Origin: an uncultured Flavobacteriaceae bacterium
Lineage (GTDB): Bacteria > Bacteroidota > Bacteroidia > Flavobacteriales > Flavobacteriaceae
Direction: 5' to 3'
Assembly: GCA_947494565.1 (NCBI GenBank)
Contig: CANLVG010000006.1
Coordinates: 310,001-374,000, forward strand
Length of the DNA stretch: 64,000 bases
Part shown: piece after piece, positions 17,042 to 26,121 of the stretch
Numbering within the stretch: position 1 is the first letter of the stretch
Layout: each line of letters begins with the position of its first letter
The notes under the pieces: model-generated
What the model saw: the letters and a program-made list of their open reading frames with translations, nothing else
What the model was told of the DNA's origin: nothing
Databases searched by the model: none
Made by a program: the position numbers and the translations under genes

Positions 17042-18889
17042 ATGTATTATTTTAAGTGCCTGAGGGTCTTTTTCATTACCCTGTCCCTGATAATCTGCAG
17101 TTGTTCCGAAGAAAAAAACAATTTTGTTTTAGATGGCAGTCAAAAGAAATGGCAGCCTATTACGCTGACTTTCGATGGTCCACAAGTCTCCGAAACGGAT
17201 AGTATCAACCCTTTTTTGGAGTATAGCCTTTTGGTTCGCTTTTCGAACGGGGATGAGCAACTTCCCGTACTAGGGTATTTTGCGGCCGACGGGGATGCGG
17301 AAAATACAAGTGCCTTATCGGGAAACAAATGGCGCGCAAAATTTTCCCCGAACAAAACAGGAACCTGGAAATTTGATGCCTATCTGATGCAGGGCGAGGA
17401 TATTGCGGTCACTCCTTTCGTTGAACCTGAAAAAGGAAATACTCTTTGGAAGGTATCCGGAGATTTTGAGGTTACCGAGGCTGATAGTACCGCCAACGGT
17501 TTTTATGGTACCGGAAAGTTGGCCTATGTAGAAGACCACTACTTGCGAGCGTCCGAAACGGGAAAGGCTTTTTTAAAGAACGGCGTAGGTAGTCCGGAAA
17601 CGTTCTTGGCCTATTACGAATTCGATGGTACCGTTAAGAAAGAGGGTGCATATACCCCTACACTGAACAACGGATTACATGAGTATCCTGATCATCGAAA
17701 AGATTGGAAATCCGGTGACCCTACCTGGGCCGATGGAAAGGGCAAAGCGATTATCGGGGCATTGAATTATCTCGCTTCCAAAGGAATGAACAGTCTTTAT
17801 TTCCTGGTCATGAACGAACATGGAGATGGAGATAATATATGGCCGTGGATCGACCCTGTTGAGCAACGACGGTATGATGTCAGTAAACTGGCCCAATGGG
17901 AAAAAGTGTTCACCCATATGGACGGATTGGGTATGGCGATGAACCTTTTTACACAAGAGACCGAGAACGACACCATTTTGAACAAAGGCGAATTGGGACT
18001 TGAACGTAAACTTTATTATAAAGAGCTCGTCGCTCGATTCGGGCATCATTTGGGAGTGGTCTGGAATTTAGGGGAAGAAACCAATAGAACCTCTGAACAA
18101 TTAAAGAGCTACGCTTCATATATACGTAGTATCGATCCTTACGATCACCCGATTGCCGTGCATAACCATGTGCGCATTACCGGAGAACGATTTCAGGGAA
18201 GGCCCTTAGATCCGATTAAAGAGACGCTGACTCCCTTGTTGGGCTTTAAGGATTTTGAAATTCCTTCCTTACAAATGTATGATACGACCGAGGTACACAC
18301 TGAAGTATTGAAATGGCGAAACCTCTCCAGAAAAAACAACAGGCCCTGGGTTACCTACTTGGATGAAATCGGACATTGGGATATCGGAATTACCACTGAT
18401 ACCGCTTCGAACAATAATTATGCACAAGTCATGCGCACTAGTCTTTGGGGTAGTTTGATGGCCGGTAGCGCAGGAAATTCATGGTATTTCGGGGGATTGG
18501 ATACACCAAATAACGATATGGCAGCCGAGAACTTCAGGGCGCGTGACAAATGGTGGGCTATCAGTACCATTGCGAAAGACTTTTTTGAAAATCACCTTCC
18601 TTATGATGAGATGGAATGCCGCGATAACCTGCTCAGCAATAAAAAGGCCTTCTGTTTCGCAAAAAAAGATGAAATTTATGTAGTATACTTGCCCAAAGGT
18701 GAGACGACCGATTTGCAAATAGGTGATGGTACCTATTCCATTGCTTTTTTTGACCCTATGGCAGGTGGAAAACTACGTGATAGACAGAATGAAGGTTGGA
18801 AAATAACAAAACCCAATAGTGTTGAACTTTCCGCATATAATGGCGAGAAGAACAAAGACTGGGTGATACTTATAGGTAAAAGCCAATGA
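17042..18889 (+). CDS. DUF5060-type glycoside hydrolase, lipoprotein
   Basis: The 615-residue protein has a lipoprotein signal (IICSCSEE). A DUF5060-like beta-sandwich (about 30-150) is followed by a TIM-barrel glycosidase domain (about 155-520) and a short C-terminal beta domain (KKDEIYVVYLPKGE). Candidate catalytic acids are in WNLGEETNRT and YLDEIGHWD. Members of this group hydrolyse plant or algal polysaccharides, but specificity varies and cannot be assigned here. It overlaps the next gene by four bases, so glycosidase, serine hydrolase and dipeptidase genes form one transcript. Confidence 0.88.
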   Translation: MYYFKCLRVFFITLSLIICSCSEEKNNFVLDGSQKKWQPITLTFDGPQVSETDSINPFLEYSLLVRFSNGDEQLPVLGYFAADGDAENTSALSGNKWRAKFSPNKTGTWKFDAYLMQGEDIAVTPFVEPEKGNTLWKVSGDFEVTEADSTANGFYGTGKLAYVEDHYLRASETGKAFLKNGVGSPETFLAYYEFDGTVKKEGAYTPTLNNGLHEYPDHRKDWKSGDPTWADGKGKAIIGALNYLASKGMNSLYFLVMNEHGDGDNIWPWIDPVEQRRYDVSKLAQWEKVFTHMDGLGMAMNLFTQETENDTILNKGELGLERKLYYKELVARFGHHLGVVWNLGEETNRTSEQLKSYASYIRSIDPYDHPIAVHNHVRITGERFQGRPLDPIKETLTPLLGFKDFEIPSLQMYDTTEVHTEVLKWRNLSRKNNRPWVTYLDEIGHWDIGITTDTASNNNYAQVMRTSLWGSLMAGSAGNSWYFGGLDTPNNDMAAENFRARDKWWAISTIAKDFFENHLPYDEMECRDNLLSNKKAFCFAKKDEIYVVYLPKGETTDLQIGDGTYSIAFFDPMAGGKLRDRQNEGWKITKPNSVELSAYNGEKNKDWVILIGKSQ

Positions 18890-20007
18890 AGGAAAATCGT
18901 ATGAAATGGCCGGGGAGTTTAGTGATTGGGGCAATAGTGTTCTTGATGTTGGCGTGCTCGGAGGAATCGAAGTATACTCCTGTTGTTTTTCCAGGGGAGA
19001 TCTGGGAAGAGCGACTGCCTGAAGAGCTTGGGGTAGATTCCCACAAACTTCAACAAGCCTTGGACTATCTCAAGGGCGAATCAGGGGAAGACGGCTTGGA
19101 CGAGGTCTTTATTGTCAGAAAGGGGTATGTTATCTATCAAGGGGATAGTATTTACAAGAAGCACAACATCTATTCCTCAAGCAAATCATTTACTAGTAGT
19201 GTCCTTGGCCTCCTCAGCGATTTTGATATCGCGCATACCTATACCAAAGCCGCAGAGATCGATCCTGAAATGGAAATGTTATATCCCGATGCAAAGCTAA
19301 GGCACTTTGCCAGTATGACCTCGGGTTACAGCGGTATGGGCGTAAGCCGGTGGAATGAACCTAGTGAAGACTGGTCATGGACCCCGTATGCCATTGATGA
19401 GCCCTTGTTCGAGCCGGGAAGTGCATATGCGTATTGGGATGAGGCACAGATGATGTTCGGACGCCTACTGACTATGAAGGCCCAAAAGACTTTGAAGGAA
19501 GTATTCGATGAGCATATCGGTAGTGCCATCGGTCTTGGGGAATACGAATGGGTCACGGAAGGAGAGGTAGACGGCATTCCTATAAACAACGGATGTACAG
19601 GGGTGCTGATCAATGCGGAACAATTAGCTCGTTTCGGCCATCTTTATCTCAACGAGGGGCACTGGAAGGGCAAGCAACTGTTGTCGCGGTATTGGATCAA
19701 AAAAGCGACTTCGAATCAGGTAGACACCGATAGGGTGGCCGATACCGATCGAAAAAATGTAGATGGTCGCGGGTGCTATGGCTATAATTGGTGGGTCAAC
19801 GGAATGATGCCTACAGGAAAATACCATATGCCCGACGCCCCCAAATCACTTTACTATGCTAGCGGTCTGCATAACAATATGTGTTTTGTTATTCCGGAAT
19901 GGGACCTAGTTTTTGTACGACGCGGCGAAGATGGCAACCCCGCCAAGGGCAAACCTTTTGTCTACAATGAATTTTTTAAACGAATGGCCCTGGCCATTGA
20001 AAAATGA
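18886..20007 (+). CDS. Serine hydrolase, class C beta-lactamase fold, lipoprotein
   Basis: The 373-residue protein is of the beta-lactamase/DD-peptidase/esterase superfamily. It has a lipobox (MLACSEES) and the catalytic SxxK motif in SSSKSFTS. The second motif is YAYWD instead of Y-x-N. This variant occurs in environmental members that act as esterases or peptidases rather than antibiotic-degrading enzymes. It overlaps both neighbours by ATGA junctions. Placement between a glycosidase and a D,D-dipeptidase leaves both glycan ester and cell-wall roles open. Confidence 0.87.
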   Translation: MKENRMKWPGSLVIGAIVFLMLACSEESKYTPVVFPGEIWEERLPEELGVDSHKLQQALDYLKGESGEDGLDEVFIVRKGYVIYQGDSIYKKHNIYSSSKSFTSSVLGLLSDFDIAHTYTKAAEIDPEMEMLYPDAKLRHFASMTSGYSGMGVSRWNEPSEDWSWTPYAIDEPLFEPGSAYAYWDEAQMMFGRLLTMKAQKTLKEVFDEHIGSAIGLGEYEWVTEGEVDGIPINNGCTGVLINAEQLARFGHLYLNEGHWKGKQLLSRYWIKKATSNQVDTDRVADTDRKNVDGRGCYGYNWWVNGMMPTGKYHMPDAPKSLYYASGLHNNMCFVIPEWDLVFVRRGEDGNPAKGKPFVYNEFFKRMALAIEK

Positions 20008-20744
20008 CCACAATGCGAATTGTAATGCTAATTTTAGGTATGGTGTTTATGCTGTTGCTGTCTTGCAAACAAAAAACCGAATCTGAAAATGAAAACGCTC
20101 CAGAGCCACGGTCAAGCAAAGTCAACGAGGTTTTAGATACTATTTTTGAAAAGAAACGACAACCCGAAAAAACGTTACGGTCCATAGAAGGTCTGGTGGA
20201 TTCCACCTTTGTACGTCTCGCTGATTTCAGCGATGGTTTTGCCTATGATATGCGCTATGCGACGGAAAACAATTTTCTGAAGGCTAAGGTCTACGACTGT
20301 GCGGAATGCTATACCCGCGTAAAGACCGTAAGGGCTCTCTTGGTTGCCAATGAGGAGTTTCGAAGCAAGGGTGTGAAAATCAAGTTCTACGATTGTTACC
20401 GACCTAATTCGGTGCAGTATAAAATGTGGGAAATCGTTCCGAATCCGCAATATGTGGCCAATCCAGTGAAGGGGTCTATACACAATAAAGGAGGCGCCGT
20501 AGATATTACTTTGGTGACTTTGGAAGGGGAGGAGTTGAATATGGGCACCGACTTCGATTTTTTCGGAAAGCGCGCTTACCATGATAATTTCGATTTGCCC
20601 CAGGAGATACTCGACAATCGAAAGCTTTTAAAGGAGACCATGGAAAAGCATGGGTTTTGGTCCACAAGAACCGAATGGTGGCACTACAATCTGCAAGGTG
20701 CCCATAAAGATCCTATTGCCAATTTCAAGTGGAAATGTGAATAA
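20004..20744 (+). CDS. M15 family D-alanyl-D-alanine dipeptidase (VanX-like), lipoprotein
   Basis: This VanX/DdpX-type zinc dipeptidase of 246 residues has a lipobox (LLLSCKQK). The zinc motif SxHxxGxAxD is intact in SIHNKGGAVD, and the catalytic/third-ligand motif is in EWWHY. Known relatives cleave D-Ala-D-Ala, either for peptidoglycan recycling or vancomycin resistance. There is no vanH/vanA neighbour, so a recycling or nutrient role is more likely. It overlaps the preceding gene by four bases. Confidence 0.92.
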   Translation: MTTMRIVMLILGMVFMLLLSCKQKTESENENAPEPRSSKVNEVLDTIFEKKRQPEKTLRSIEGLVDSTFVRLADFSDGFAYDMRYATENNFLKAKVYDCAECYTRVKTVRALLVANEEFRSKGVKIKFYDCYRPNSVQYKMWEIVPNPQYVANPVKGSIHNKGGAVDITLVTLEGEELNMGTDFDFFGKRAYHDNFDLPQEILDNRKLLKETMEKHGFWSTRTEWWHYNLQGAHKDPIANFKWKCE

Positions 20745-20757
20745 AATAAAACATAGT

Positions 20758-21669
20758 ATGAAATACATAGCTCTTATCATATCCCTTATTTTTATGAATC
20801 AACTTATGGCACAAGATACCCTTCTACCCTTATGGCCCAAAGATAAAATCCCCAATCGTATTGCTTCTGATGAGCAGGAAGTACATGAACAAAATGGAAT
20901 ACTACGTATTAGTAAGGTTCAAGAACCGACCATCGAAGTCTATTTACCTGCGGCATCGAATGCAACGGGTGAGGCGGTCTTGATTTTCCCTGGCGGGGGA
21001 TATGGCATTTTGGCCTATGATTGGGAAGGGACCGATATCGCCAAATTCTTGAACGGAAAGGGAATTGCAGGTATTGTGGTCAAATATCGTTTGCCTTCTT
21101 CCAACTCGCAAACAGATAAGCACAATGTACCATTAATTGATGCGCAGCGGGCTTTACGTATGGTACGGAGTAGGGCAGAGGAATGGCACATTAAAGACGA
21201 TAGGATAGGTATTATAGGCTTTTCGGCGGGTGGACATTTGGCTTCGACCTTAGGAACACATTTTGACGAAAAGGTCTATACGCCTATAGATGCTATAGAT
21301 ACCCAAAGTGCGCGGCCTGACTTTATGGCTTTGGGGTATCCGGTCATTTCTTTTGGGGCCATGACCCATGGCGGTTCCAAAGCAAATTTGATCGGGGAAA
21401 GCCCTGATGCGGCCCTTGTAGATCATTTTTCGAATGAGAAGCGCGTAACGGAAAGTACTCCGCCGACTTTTTTGTTTCACGCCACGGACGATACAGCGGT
21501 TCCGGTAGAGAATAGTCTATTGTTTTATAGCGCTCTTAAAGAAAAGGGTGTTTCGGCCACGATGCATATTTACCCGGAAGGTGGCCATGGCTTTTCATTG
21601 GCACGAAAAAACCCACATCTTAGTGGGTGGACGGAGCGAATGTATGAGTGGATCGCCAGTCTGTTTTAG
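20758..21669 (+). CDS. Secreted alpha/beta hydrolase (acetylxylan-esterase-like)
   Basis: This esterase of about 303 residues has a signal peptide MKYIALIISLIFMNQLMAQ. Conserved parts are the oxyanion segment PGGGYGILAYDWEG, the nucleophile in GFSAGGHLA, an aspartate in HATDDTAVP and a histidine in EGGHGFSL. Close family members deacetylate xylan or related glycans. An upstream in-frame ATG at 20650 lies inside the dipeptidase gene and would destroy the signal peptide. It is separated from the dipeptidase gene by 13 bases and probably belongs to the same transcript. Confidence 0.9.
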   Translation: MKYIALIISLIFMNQLMAQDTLLPLWPKDKIPNRIASDEQEVHEQNGILRISKVQEPTIEVYLPAASNATGEAVLIFPGGGYGILAYDWEGTDIAKFLNGKGIAGIVVKYRLPSSNSQTDKHNVPLIDAQRALRMVRSRAEEWHIKDDRIGIIGFSAGGHLASTLGTHFDEKVYTPIDAIDTQSARPDFMALGYPVISFGAMTHGGSKANLIGESPDAALVDHFSNEKRVTESTPPTFLFHATDDTAVPVENSLLFYSALKEKGVSATMHIYPEGGHGFSLARKNPHLSGWTERMYEWIASLF

Positions 21670-21809
21670 ATTCCATTATTTTTTATCAAAAGATAGTACG
21701 ACATCAGTTCAACTTTTATATTTTTGCAATCCAATTTTGAATGCTAAGGGCATCGGAATTTGGAACTTTAATTTTTGAATTTACAGCTTCAGCTGGTATT
21801 TCGGGAGGT

Positions 21810-21836
21810 AGCCCTTCGACTTCGTTCAGGATAAAC
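21810..21836. repeat. Short intergenic repeat (CCCTTCGACT family)
   Basis: AGCCCTTCGACTTCGTTCAG belongs to a small dispersed family seen again at 41.7 kb and 46.3 kb. All copies lie between genes. Confidence 0.55.
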
Positions 21837-21909
21837 TACACTAGGTAGTATTCGGTTCGTTGCGAGAAACTATTGGTTAGGAAGGATGTTCAGATGTTCT
21901 TTTTAATTT

Positions 21910-21986
21910 CGGGATGTAGCGCAGTCCGGTAGCGCACTCGGCTGGGGGTCGAGTGGTCGCAGGTTCAAATCCTGTCATCCCGACCA
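21910..21986 (+). tRNA. tRNA-Pro (anticodon GGG)
   Basis: A 77-base cloverleaf folds by eye. The acceptor stem is CGGGATG/CATCCCG, the D stem is GCGC/GCGC, and the anticodon stem CTCGG/TCGAG has loop CTGGGGG. The T arm is GCAGG-TTCAAAT-CCTGT, and CCA is encoded at the end. Anticodon GGG reads proline CCC/CCU. It is followed by a terminator. The 3' end is the start of a sequence repeated twice further on, which marks it as an integration target. Confidence 0.95.
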
Positions 21987-22107
21987 AGCGAAAAAGTGAT
22001 TTGCGAGAGCAAGTCACTTTTTTGTTTCCAAGAACTTCCAAAAATAGTTGCTGTTGAGTTTGGTAAAGATTTGGGGCTTGCAGCACGAAACTTTGTTTCT
22101 CTAGCTT
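21975..22107 (+). repeat. Attachment-site-like repeat, copy A (tRNA-Pro 3' end, terminator and flank)
   Basis: The last 12 bases of the tRNA, its terminator and about 85 further bases recur at 28293-28426. The first 61 bases (21975-22035) are identical there, and the rest matches with scattered differences. A more diverged copy of the first about 70 bases lies at 47939. This is the expected left junction of an element inserted into the tRNA gene. Confidence 0.85.
21994..22023 (+). terminator. Terminator of tRNA-Pro
   Basis: AAGTGATTTGC, loop GAGA and GCAAGTCACTT pair with one mismatch, followed by a T run. The same hairpin is carried by the two further copies of the repeat. Confidence 0.8.
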
Positions 22108-22429
22108 TCCTAATTAATATAATCTGTCCTCTAGAATTCTAAATTGATTGGTTATTTTATTAAACAAAAACAATCCCATAAAAGGTAGATTAGCGAGACT
22201 AATATAAAAGACCATGTTTGGGACACTCTGAAAAAGAATTATATGATTTGCAAAAGCGGTAACGTAAAACCGCCGTTTTAGAAGACTAAAAAGCTCTACA
22301 TAATCTTGAATTTTCTTGAAGTCTATTTTTTAAAACTAGACTTGATTCCCTAAATTTTAAAACCTTATTCAATAAATTTGAGTTGCGTTAACCGTTGTAA
22401 AAACGCCTTAAAAGTGCAATCTGAATCAA
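22108..22429. other. AT-rich stretch without recognisable gene
   Basis: This begins the first module after the tRNA repeat. It is AT-rich, with no coding frame of note, no integrase and no clear promoter or hairpin. Confidence 0.5.
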
Positions 22430-22588
22430 CTATATTAAATTATCATGCATATCGTTTATAGCCTCAACTACTGTACTACCATACCCTTTGATTATTTCAA
22501 ATTCTTTATTGTCGACTAGAGAAACACTATATGATTCGCCAAGCTGATTAATTTTTAGAAACTTTAATTGATTTGTATTTAGTTCCAT
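22430..22588 (-). CDS. Putative 52-residue protein, HicB-like fold fragment
   Basis: An ATG-started frame encodes a 52-residue acidic protein. It starts MELNTNQLKFLKIN and ends GYGSTVVEAINDMHDNLI. The strand-strand-helix order and the G.G.T..EA...... ending resemble the N-terminal half of HicB-type antitoxins, but no HicA toxin gene is adjacent. It could be an orphan or a remnant. It lies in the AT-rich left part of the tRNA-flanked module. Confidence 0.45.
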   Translation of the reverse strand: MELNTNQLKFLKINQLGESYSVSLVDNKEFEIIKGYGSTVVEAINDMHDNLI

Positions 22589-22683
22589 GATTTGTATGTT
22601 TTGAGTTATTAAATGATTTAGTTCTTAGAATAGTATCTATAAAGATTGAGTAATATATAATGCCACTTTTTAAATCACAGATT

Positions 22684-23733
22684 CTAGTGTTTAAATTTGA
22701 TTGTAAGCTCTTCTATCTTTCCCCCCCTCAAAACTTGCAACACAAACTCTTTCTTTTTATAGAAATGCGATTCTTTGACAATGGCACTATCCACATTTTC
22801 AAAAGCTTCTTTCGTCAATGGAAACCCATTGACCGATAGTATTATGTCCCCTCCCAAAATCAATTGTTCTTCTCCTATGGTAATAGTTTCAAAACCCCCT
22901 TTGATTCCCGCAAAGTATGCAGGTGAAAACCGAACTATAGATTCGACAAGCAGACCACCATTTACTGGGGCATTTAACATCCAAGCCATTTCTTTATCGA
23001 GGATAAGACCACTAATTCCCGTCCACCTTCTATTGCCATCAACAACCAGTTTTTTGGCCAAGTTAGAAGTGGCCGCGAAGCCCAGACCTTGAAAACCTCC
23101 GGATTCTGTGATGATGTAACTTGAAATTCCGATTATCTCTCCCTGTAAGTTGAACATTGGTCCCCCGGAGTTTCCTTGATTGATGGAAGCATCTGTTTGA
23201 AAGTATTCGTTGATGACAAATCCCGAGGTTCTTGTTTTTTGCTTTTGTCTACCACTAATGTAGCCTGCGGAAAGGGAGTGTTCCAAACCATAAGGGGCAC
23301 CCATGATAATAATCTGCTCTCCCACCGAAACCTTGTCCGAGTCACCTATCTCTGCCGCTTCATAGTCTTTGGGCATCCATGATAATTTCAACAATGCGAT
23401 GTCCGCTACGGGTGCCGACCTAATTACTTTAGCAGGGATTTCTTCCCCATTTATAAACTTAACGGTGACTTTTTCCGCATCATTGACGACATGGGCGGCT
23501 GTCAATATTTCGCCCTTACTGGAAATTAATACGCCTGAGCCGATACCATCATCGATTACCATTTGATATTTTTCATCAAGTACTTTGGATTCGGTCAGAA
23601 TGGTTACCACTGATGCATTTACTTGTTTGTAAAGTGATGCTATATCTTGCGCATTAGCACTGCCCATTGCAAGAAACAATACTATATAATGGATAGGCTT
23701 TTTAATTGTAATAAATGACTTCATTTTATTCAT
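22684..23733 (-). CDS. DegP/HtrA-like trypsin-type serine protease (S1C)
   Basis: The exported protease has 349 residues, with a signal peptide ending at SANA. The triad is H81 (TAAHVV), D111 (VADIALLK) and S189 (NQGNSGGP). One degenerate C-terminal PDZ-like domain (about 255-345, GGDIILSVNGFPL) follows. It works in the periplasm or at the surface as a quality-control or processing protease. Two small genes (barrel protein, lipocalin-like DUF) precede it on the same strand, in an operon divergent from a LytS/LytTR pair that may control it. A start three codons in is also possible. Confidence 0.9.
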   Translation of the reverse strand: MNKMKSFITIKKPIHYIVLFLAMGSANAQDIASLYKQVNASVVTILTESKVLDEKYQMVIDDGIGSGVLISSKGEILTAAHVVNDAEKVTVKFINGEEIPAKVIRSAPVADIALLKLSWMPKDYEAAEIGDSDKVSVGEQIIIMGAPYGLEHSLSAGYISGRQKQKTRTSGFVINEYFQTDASINQGNSGGPMFNLQGEIIGISSYIITESGGFQGLGFAATSNLAKKLVVDGNRRWTGISGLILDKEMAWMLNAPVNGGLLVESIVRFSPAYFAGIKGGFETITIGEEQLILGGDIILSVNGFPLTKEAFENVDSAIVKESHFYKKKEFVLQVLRGGKIEELTIKFKH

Positions 23734-23745
23734 TCTATTGTTGTC

Positions 23746-24444
23746 TTAAAATTTATAGGCAAGCGAGAGCCCTAAGTTGAATGTGATGATCTTGGGCTGG
23801 TAATTTGAAGTGATGCTCCTATTGTCAACACTTGTATCGACATCAGAAATCGTTACAAAACCACCACTAAAGGTAAAAGTCGGCATTAGGCAAAAGTTTT
23901 TTCCTAAGTCACGCTTAAGTCCAATCCCAAATTCGTAACCTAGCCCGAAACCTGTCTCACTAGAGCGATTCACTCCTGTAGCGGTATTCTCATCAGTATC
24001 CGTTATTGAAAACTCTGGATTGGAAACCAGCATAAGACCCAATCCGATACGTGGATAGAGACTGAATTTTCTTCCAATATTTAATTTGTATTCAATTCCA
24101 GCAAGAAGGGAATGTATTTTCCATGCATCGGAATTACCATTCAAAATTATCCCTTGATTCGTTACTTCTAAGCTTTTTACCAATTCGTCAATATCCGTGT
24201 CAAAATTCTGATACCGAAAAGTCAATGTAAAAATCACCCTTTCGCTTAAAACACTTCCCATATAGACATCCAACTTGTTTCCGCTTTCTGCAAAACCAGT
24301 ATCGGAATTAGTGATATCATCAGCCGCAAAATCTCCAATTGGAAAACTTTTCCCATAGGAAATTCCAAAATAATATTTGCTCTCCTGGGCAACAACTAAG
24401 ACTGTGGTCATGGAATAAACAATCAGAAAAATGTATCTGTTCAT
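23746..24444 (-). CDS. Outer membrane beta-barrel protein
   Basis: The 232-residue protein has a signal peptide (to VVAQ) and alternating amphipathic strands ending in the aromatic residue F (LGLSLAYKF). This is typical of eight-stranded OmpA/OmpW-like barrels of Bacteroidota. Strand turns such as YRYQNFDTDIDE and LGYEFGIGLKRDLGKN are seen. No ligand can be assigned. The gap to the protease gene is 12 bases, so both are made together; the barrel could be a substrate or partner of the protease. Confidence 0.82.
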   Translation of the reverse strand: MNRYIFLIVYSMTTVLVVAQESKYYFGISYGKSFPIGDFAADDITNSDTGFAESGNKLDVYMGSVLSERVIFTLTFRYQNFDTDIDELVKSLEVTNQGIILNGNSDAWKIHSLLAGIEYKLNIGRKFSLYPRIGLGLMLVSNPEFSITDTDENTATGVNRSSETGFGLGYEFGIGLKRDLGKNFCLMPTFTFSGGFVTISDVDTSVDNRSITSNYQPKIITFNLGLSLAYKF

Positions 24445-24498
24445 GTTAAAATTAGTTTTGAAATTTTAATAAAATAAAACTCAAATCCGGAACGGGTT

Positions 24499-24870
24499 TT
24501 AAGATTTAGCTCGGCTCCACTCTAGATCTGCGGATATGAATCGTGCAGTTACCTCAAGAAGAAGTTTTTCACCTTCTACCTGACATTCTACATCCAACAG
24601 CCTTCCTCTTTTTTTGGAATATATCTTTCCTACCCATTTACCTTCTTTATACTCCATGTTGAGTACTTCGATTTCCGTGTTTCGCTCTCCCTTAGAATTT
24701 ATAGGGTTACCTAGATATATTGTACCTTCTTTATAGATTTCTACTTTTGTTTCATCTGCTGTAATCCAAACAGCAACTATTTCATCTTGTTGATCCTGCT
24801 TATCTTGTGCAAATAGGTTGGTCGATAGGACAAAAAAGGCAATTGTGATTAAGTGATTCATATTTCTCAT
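24499..24870 (-). CDS. Small secreted protein, DUF2147-like
   Basis: The 123-residue protein has a signal peptide (to LFAQ). The mature part resembles DUF2147 proteins: an AVWITADETKVEIYKEG opening, a G-K-I-Y turn, and a final strand ending in W-S-R. These are lipocalin-like small periplasmic proteins of unknown role. It is the promoter-proximal gene of the minus-strand set with the barrel and protease genes and faces the LytS gene across 144 bases. Confidence 0.75.
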   Translation of the reverse strand: MRNMNHLITIAFFVLSTNLFAQDKQDQQDEIVAVWITADETKVEIYKEGTIYLGNPINSKGERNTEIEVLNMEYKEGKWVGKIYSKKRGRLLDVECQVEGEKLLLEVTARFISADLEWSRAKS

Positions 24871-25014
24871 GATTATATTTTTTTGATTACGGGGCGAAAC
24901 TATTTGGACTGTGGGTCAGTAGCAAAAAAGATTTACGAAACGCCTGTATAAATGAACCAAATGGATGTAGTGGGCAACAAAGCCTTTCAATTATAAAAAC
25001 GAACAATTCATGCT

Positions 25015-26121
25015 ATGAAATCATCATTTCATTCATTTGATTATGAAATAATAGAGGGTGATGCTAATATTGTGCCCATGAGCAAAGCAGTGTCCAAAAC
25101 AGAGCGCTTTTTCAAACTTGGGCCTTACATCCTTTGGTTTGGGATGCACATCGTCATCAGCTTGGTATTGAGTTATCAGAGAAGTTTTGCGGATACCATA
25201 TACTATTTGGTCACTTATGCCTTTTTTGGCTCCCTGATTATTTGGTTTTTTGGATTTAAGCTCTTTCCCGAATACTTGGCTAGGGAAGGGAACATCAATC
25301 AAAGATTGGGGTTGTTGATTACCACCAATATCATTCTTTTTGTGATCGGAATCCATTCACATACCATTATAGCCGAAGTATTGGGGTTAAATCAAATCAG
25401 TGACCAATATGCGCCCAAATCGGTCAGGATTGCGTTGTGGATTTTAATGGTTCTATTGGGGATAATTTATATGGCCAGTATTCGCGTCGCACATGTTTAT
25501 TATCTGGGCGCAGTTCAGAAGATCGAGCACAAAGCGGAAAAGGCCGAGGCCGAACTGAAATTGTTAAAAAGTCAGATAAGCCCCCACTTTCTGTTCAATA
25601 CGTTAAATAATATTTACGGTCTTGCCTATCTGAGAGATGAAAGGGCTGCTGAAATGATTTCAAAGCTGTCCAAGCTTTTGCGTTATTTACTATATGACTG
25701 TGATCGGTCAAAAGTTCTTTTGACCAAGGAAAAGGAACTTATAGAACACTATTTGAGCATACAGTTGCTTAAACATGAAGATTCCCGCAATGTGGATTTC
25801 TATCATGCAGGAATTACGGATAACAATAAGATTGCGCCAATGATCCTTATCAATTTTATTGAAAACTGTTTTAAACACTCCGATTTGGAAACCAATCCCC
25901 AAGGTTGGATCAAGATCAGTTTGGAAGTGGAAAAAAACGAACTTAGTTTTAGAACAGAAAACACCTTCAAGGAAGAGGCCGGGGGAATTACTATGCATCC
26001 TAGAGGAATAGGACTGACAAGTTCACTAAAACTTCTAGAGGCCAATTACCCAGGGAAACACGAAGTTGATATTAGCAAAGAAAATCAGGTGTATCAACTA
26101 GACCTAAAGATTACATTATGA
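25015..26121 (+). CDS. LytS/YehU-type sensor histidine kinase
   Basis: This 368-residue membrane kinase has four predicted transmembrane helices (about 35-165), a short coiled coil and the His_kinase domain. The phosphorylated histidine is in SQISPHFLFNTLNNIYGL, and the asparagine box is FIENCFKHS. No extracellular sensor domain is present, so the signal is probably sensed in the membrane. The regulator gene overlaps the stop by four bases. It is divergent to the DUF2147/barrel/protease operon, the most likely target set. Confidence 0.93.
   Translation: MKSSFHSFDYEIIEGDANIVPMSKAVSKTERFFKLGPYILWFGMHIVISLVLSYQRSFADTIYYLVTYAFFGSLIIWFFGFKLFPEYLAREGNINQRLGLLITTNIILFVIGIHSHTIIAEVLGLNQISDQYAPKSVRIALWILMVLLGIIYMASIRVAHVYYLGAVQKIEHKAEKAEAELKLLKSQISPHFLFNTLNNIYGLAYLRDERAAEMISKLSKLLRYLLYDCDRSKVLLTKEKELIEHYLSIQLLKHEDSRNVDFYHAGITDNNKIAPMILINFIENCFKHSDLETNPQGWIKISLEVEKNELSFRTENTFKEEAGGITMHPRGIGLTSSLKLLEANYPGKHEVDISKENQVYQLDLKITL

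Noticed and set aside
20004-20744. Vancomycin resistance role for the VanX-like dipeptidase
   Set aside because: No vanH, vanA or VanRS-like genes nearby. The gene is embedded with a glycosidase and esterases, so a recycling or nutrient role is more likely.
21877-22086. Minus-strand frame of 69 codons across the tRNA with the phrase TGFEPATTRPP
   Set aside because: This is an antisense reading of tRNA-Pro and its tail, a well-known false protein. The similar frames at 28246-28497 and 47922-48164 come from the other two repeat copies.
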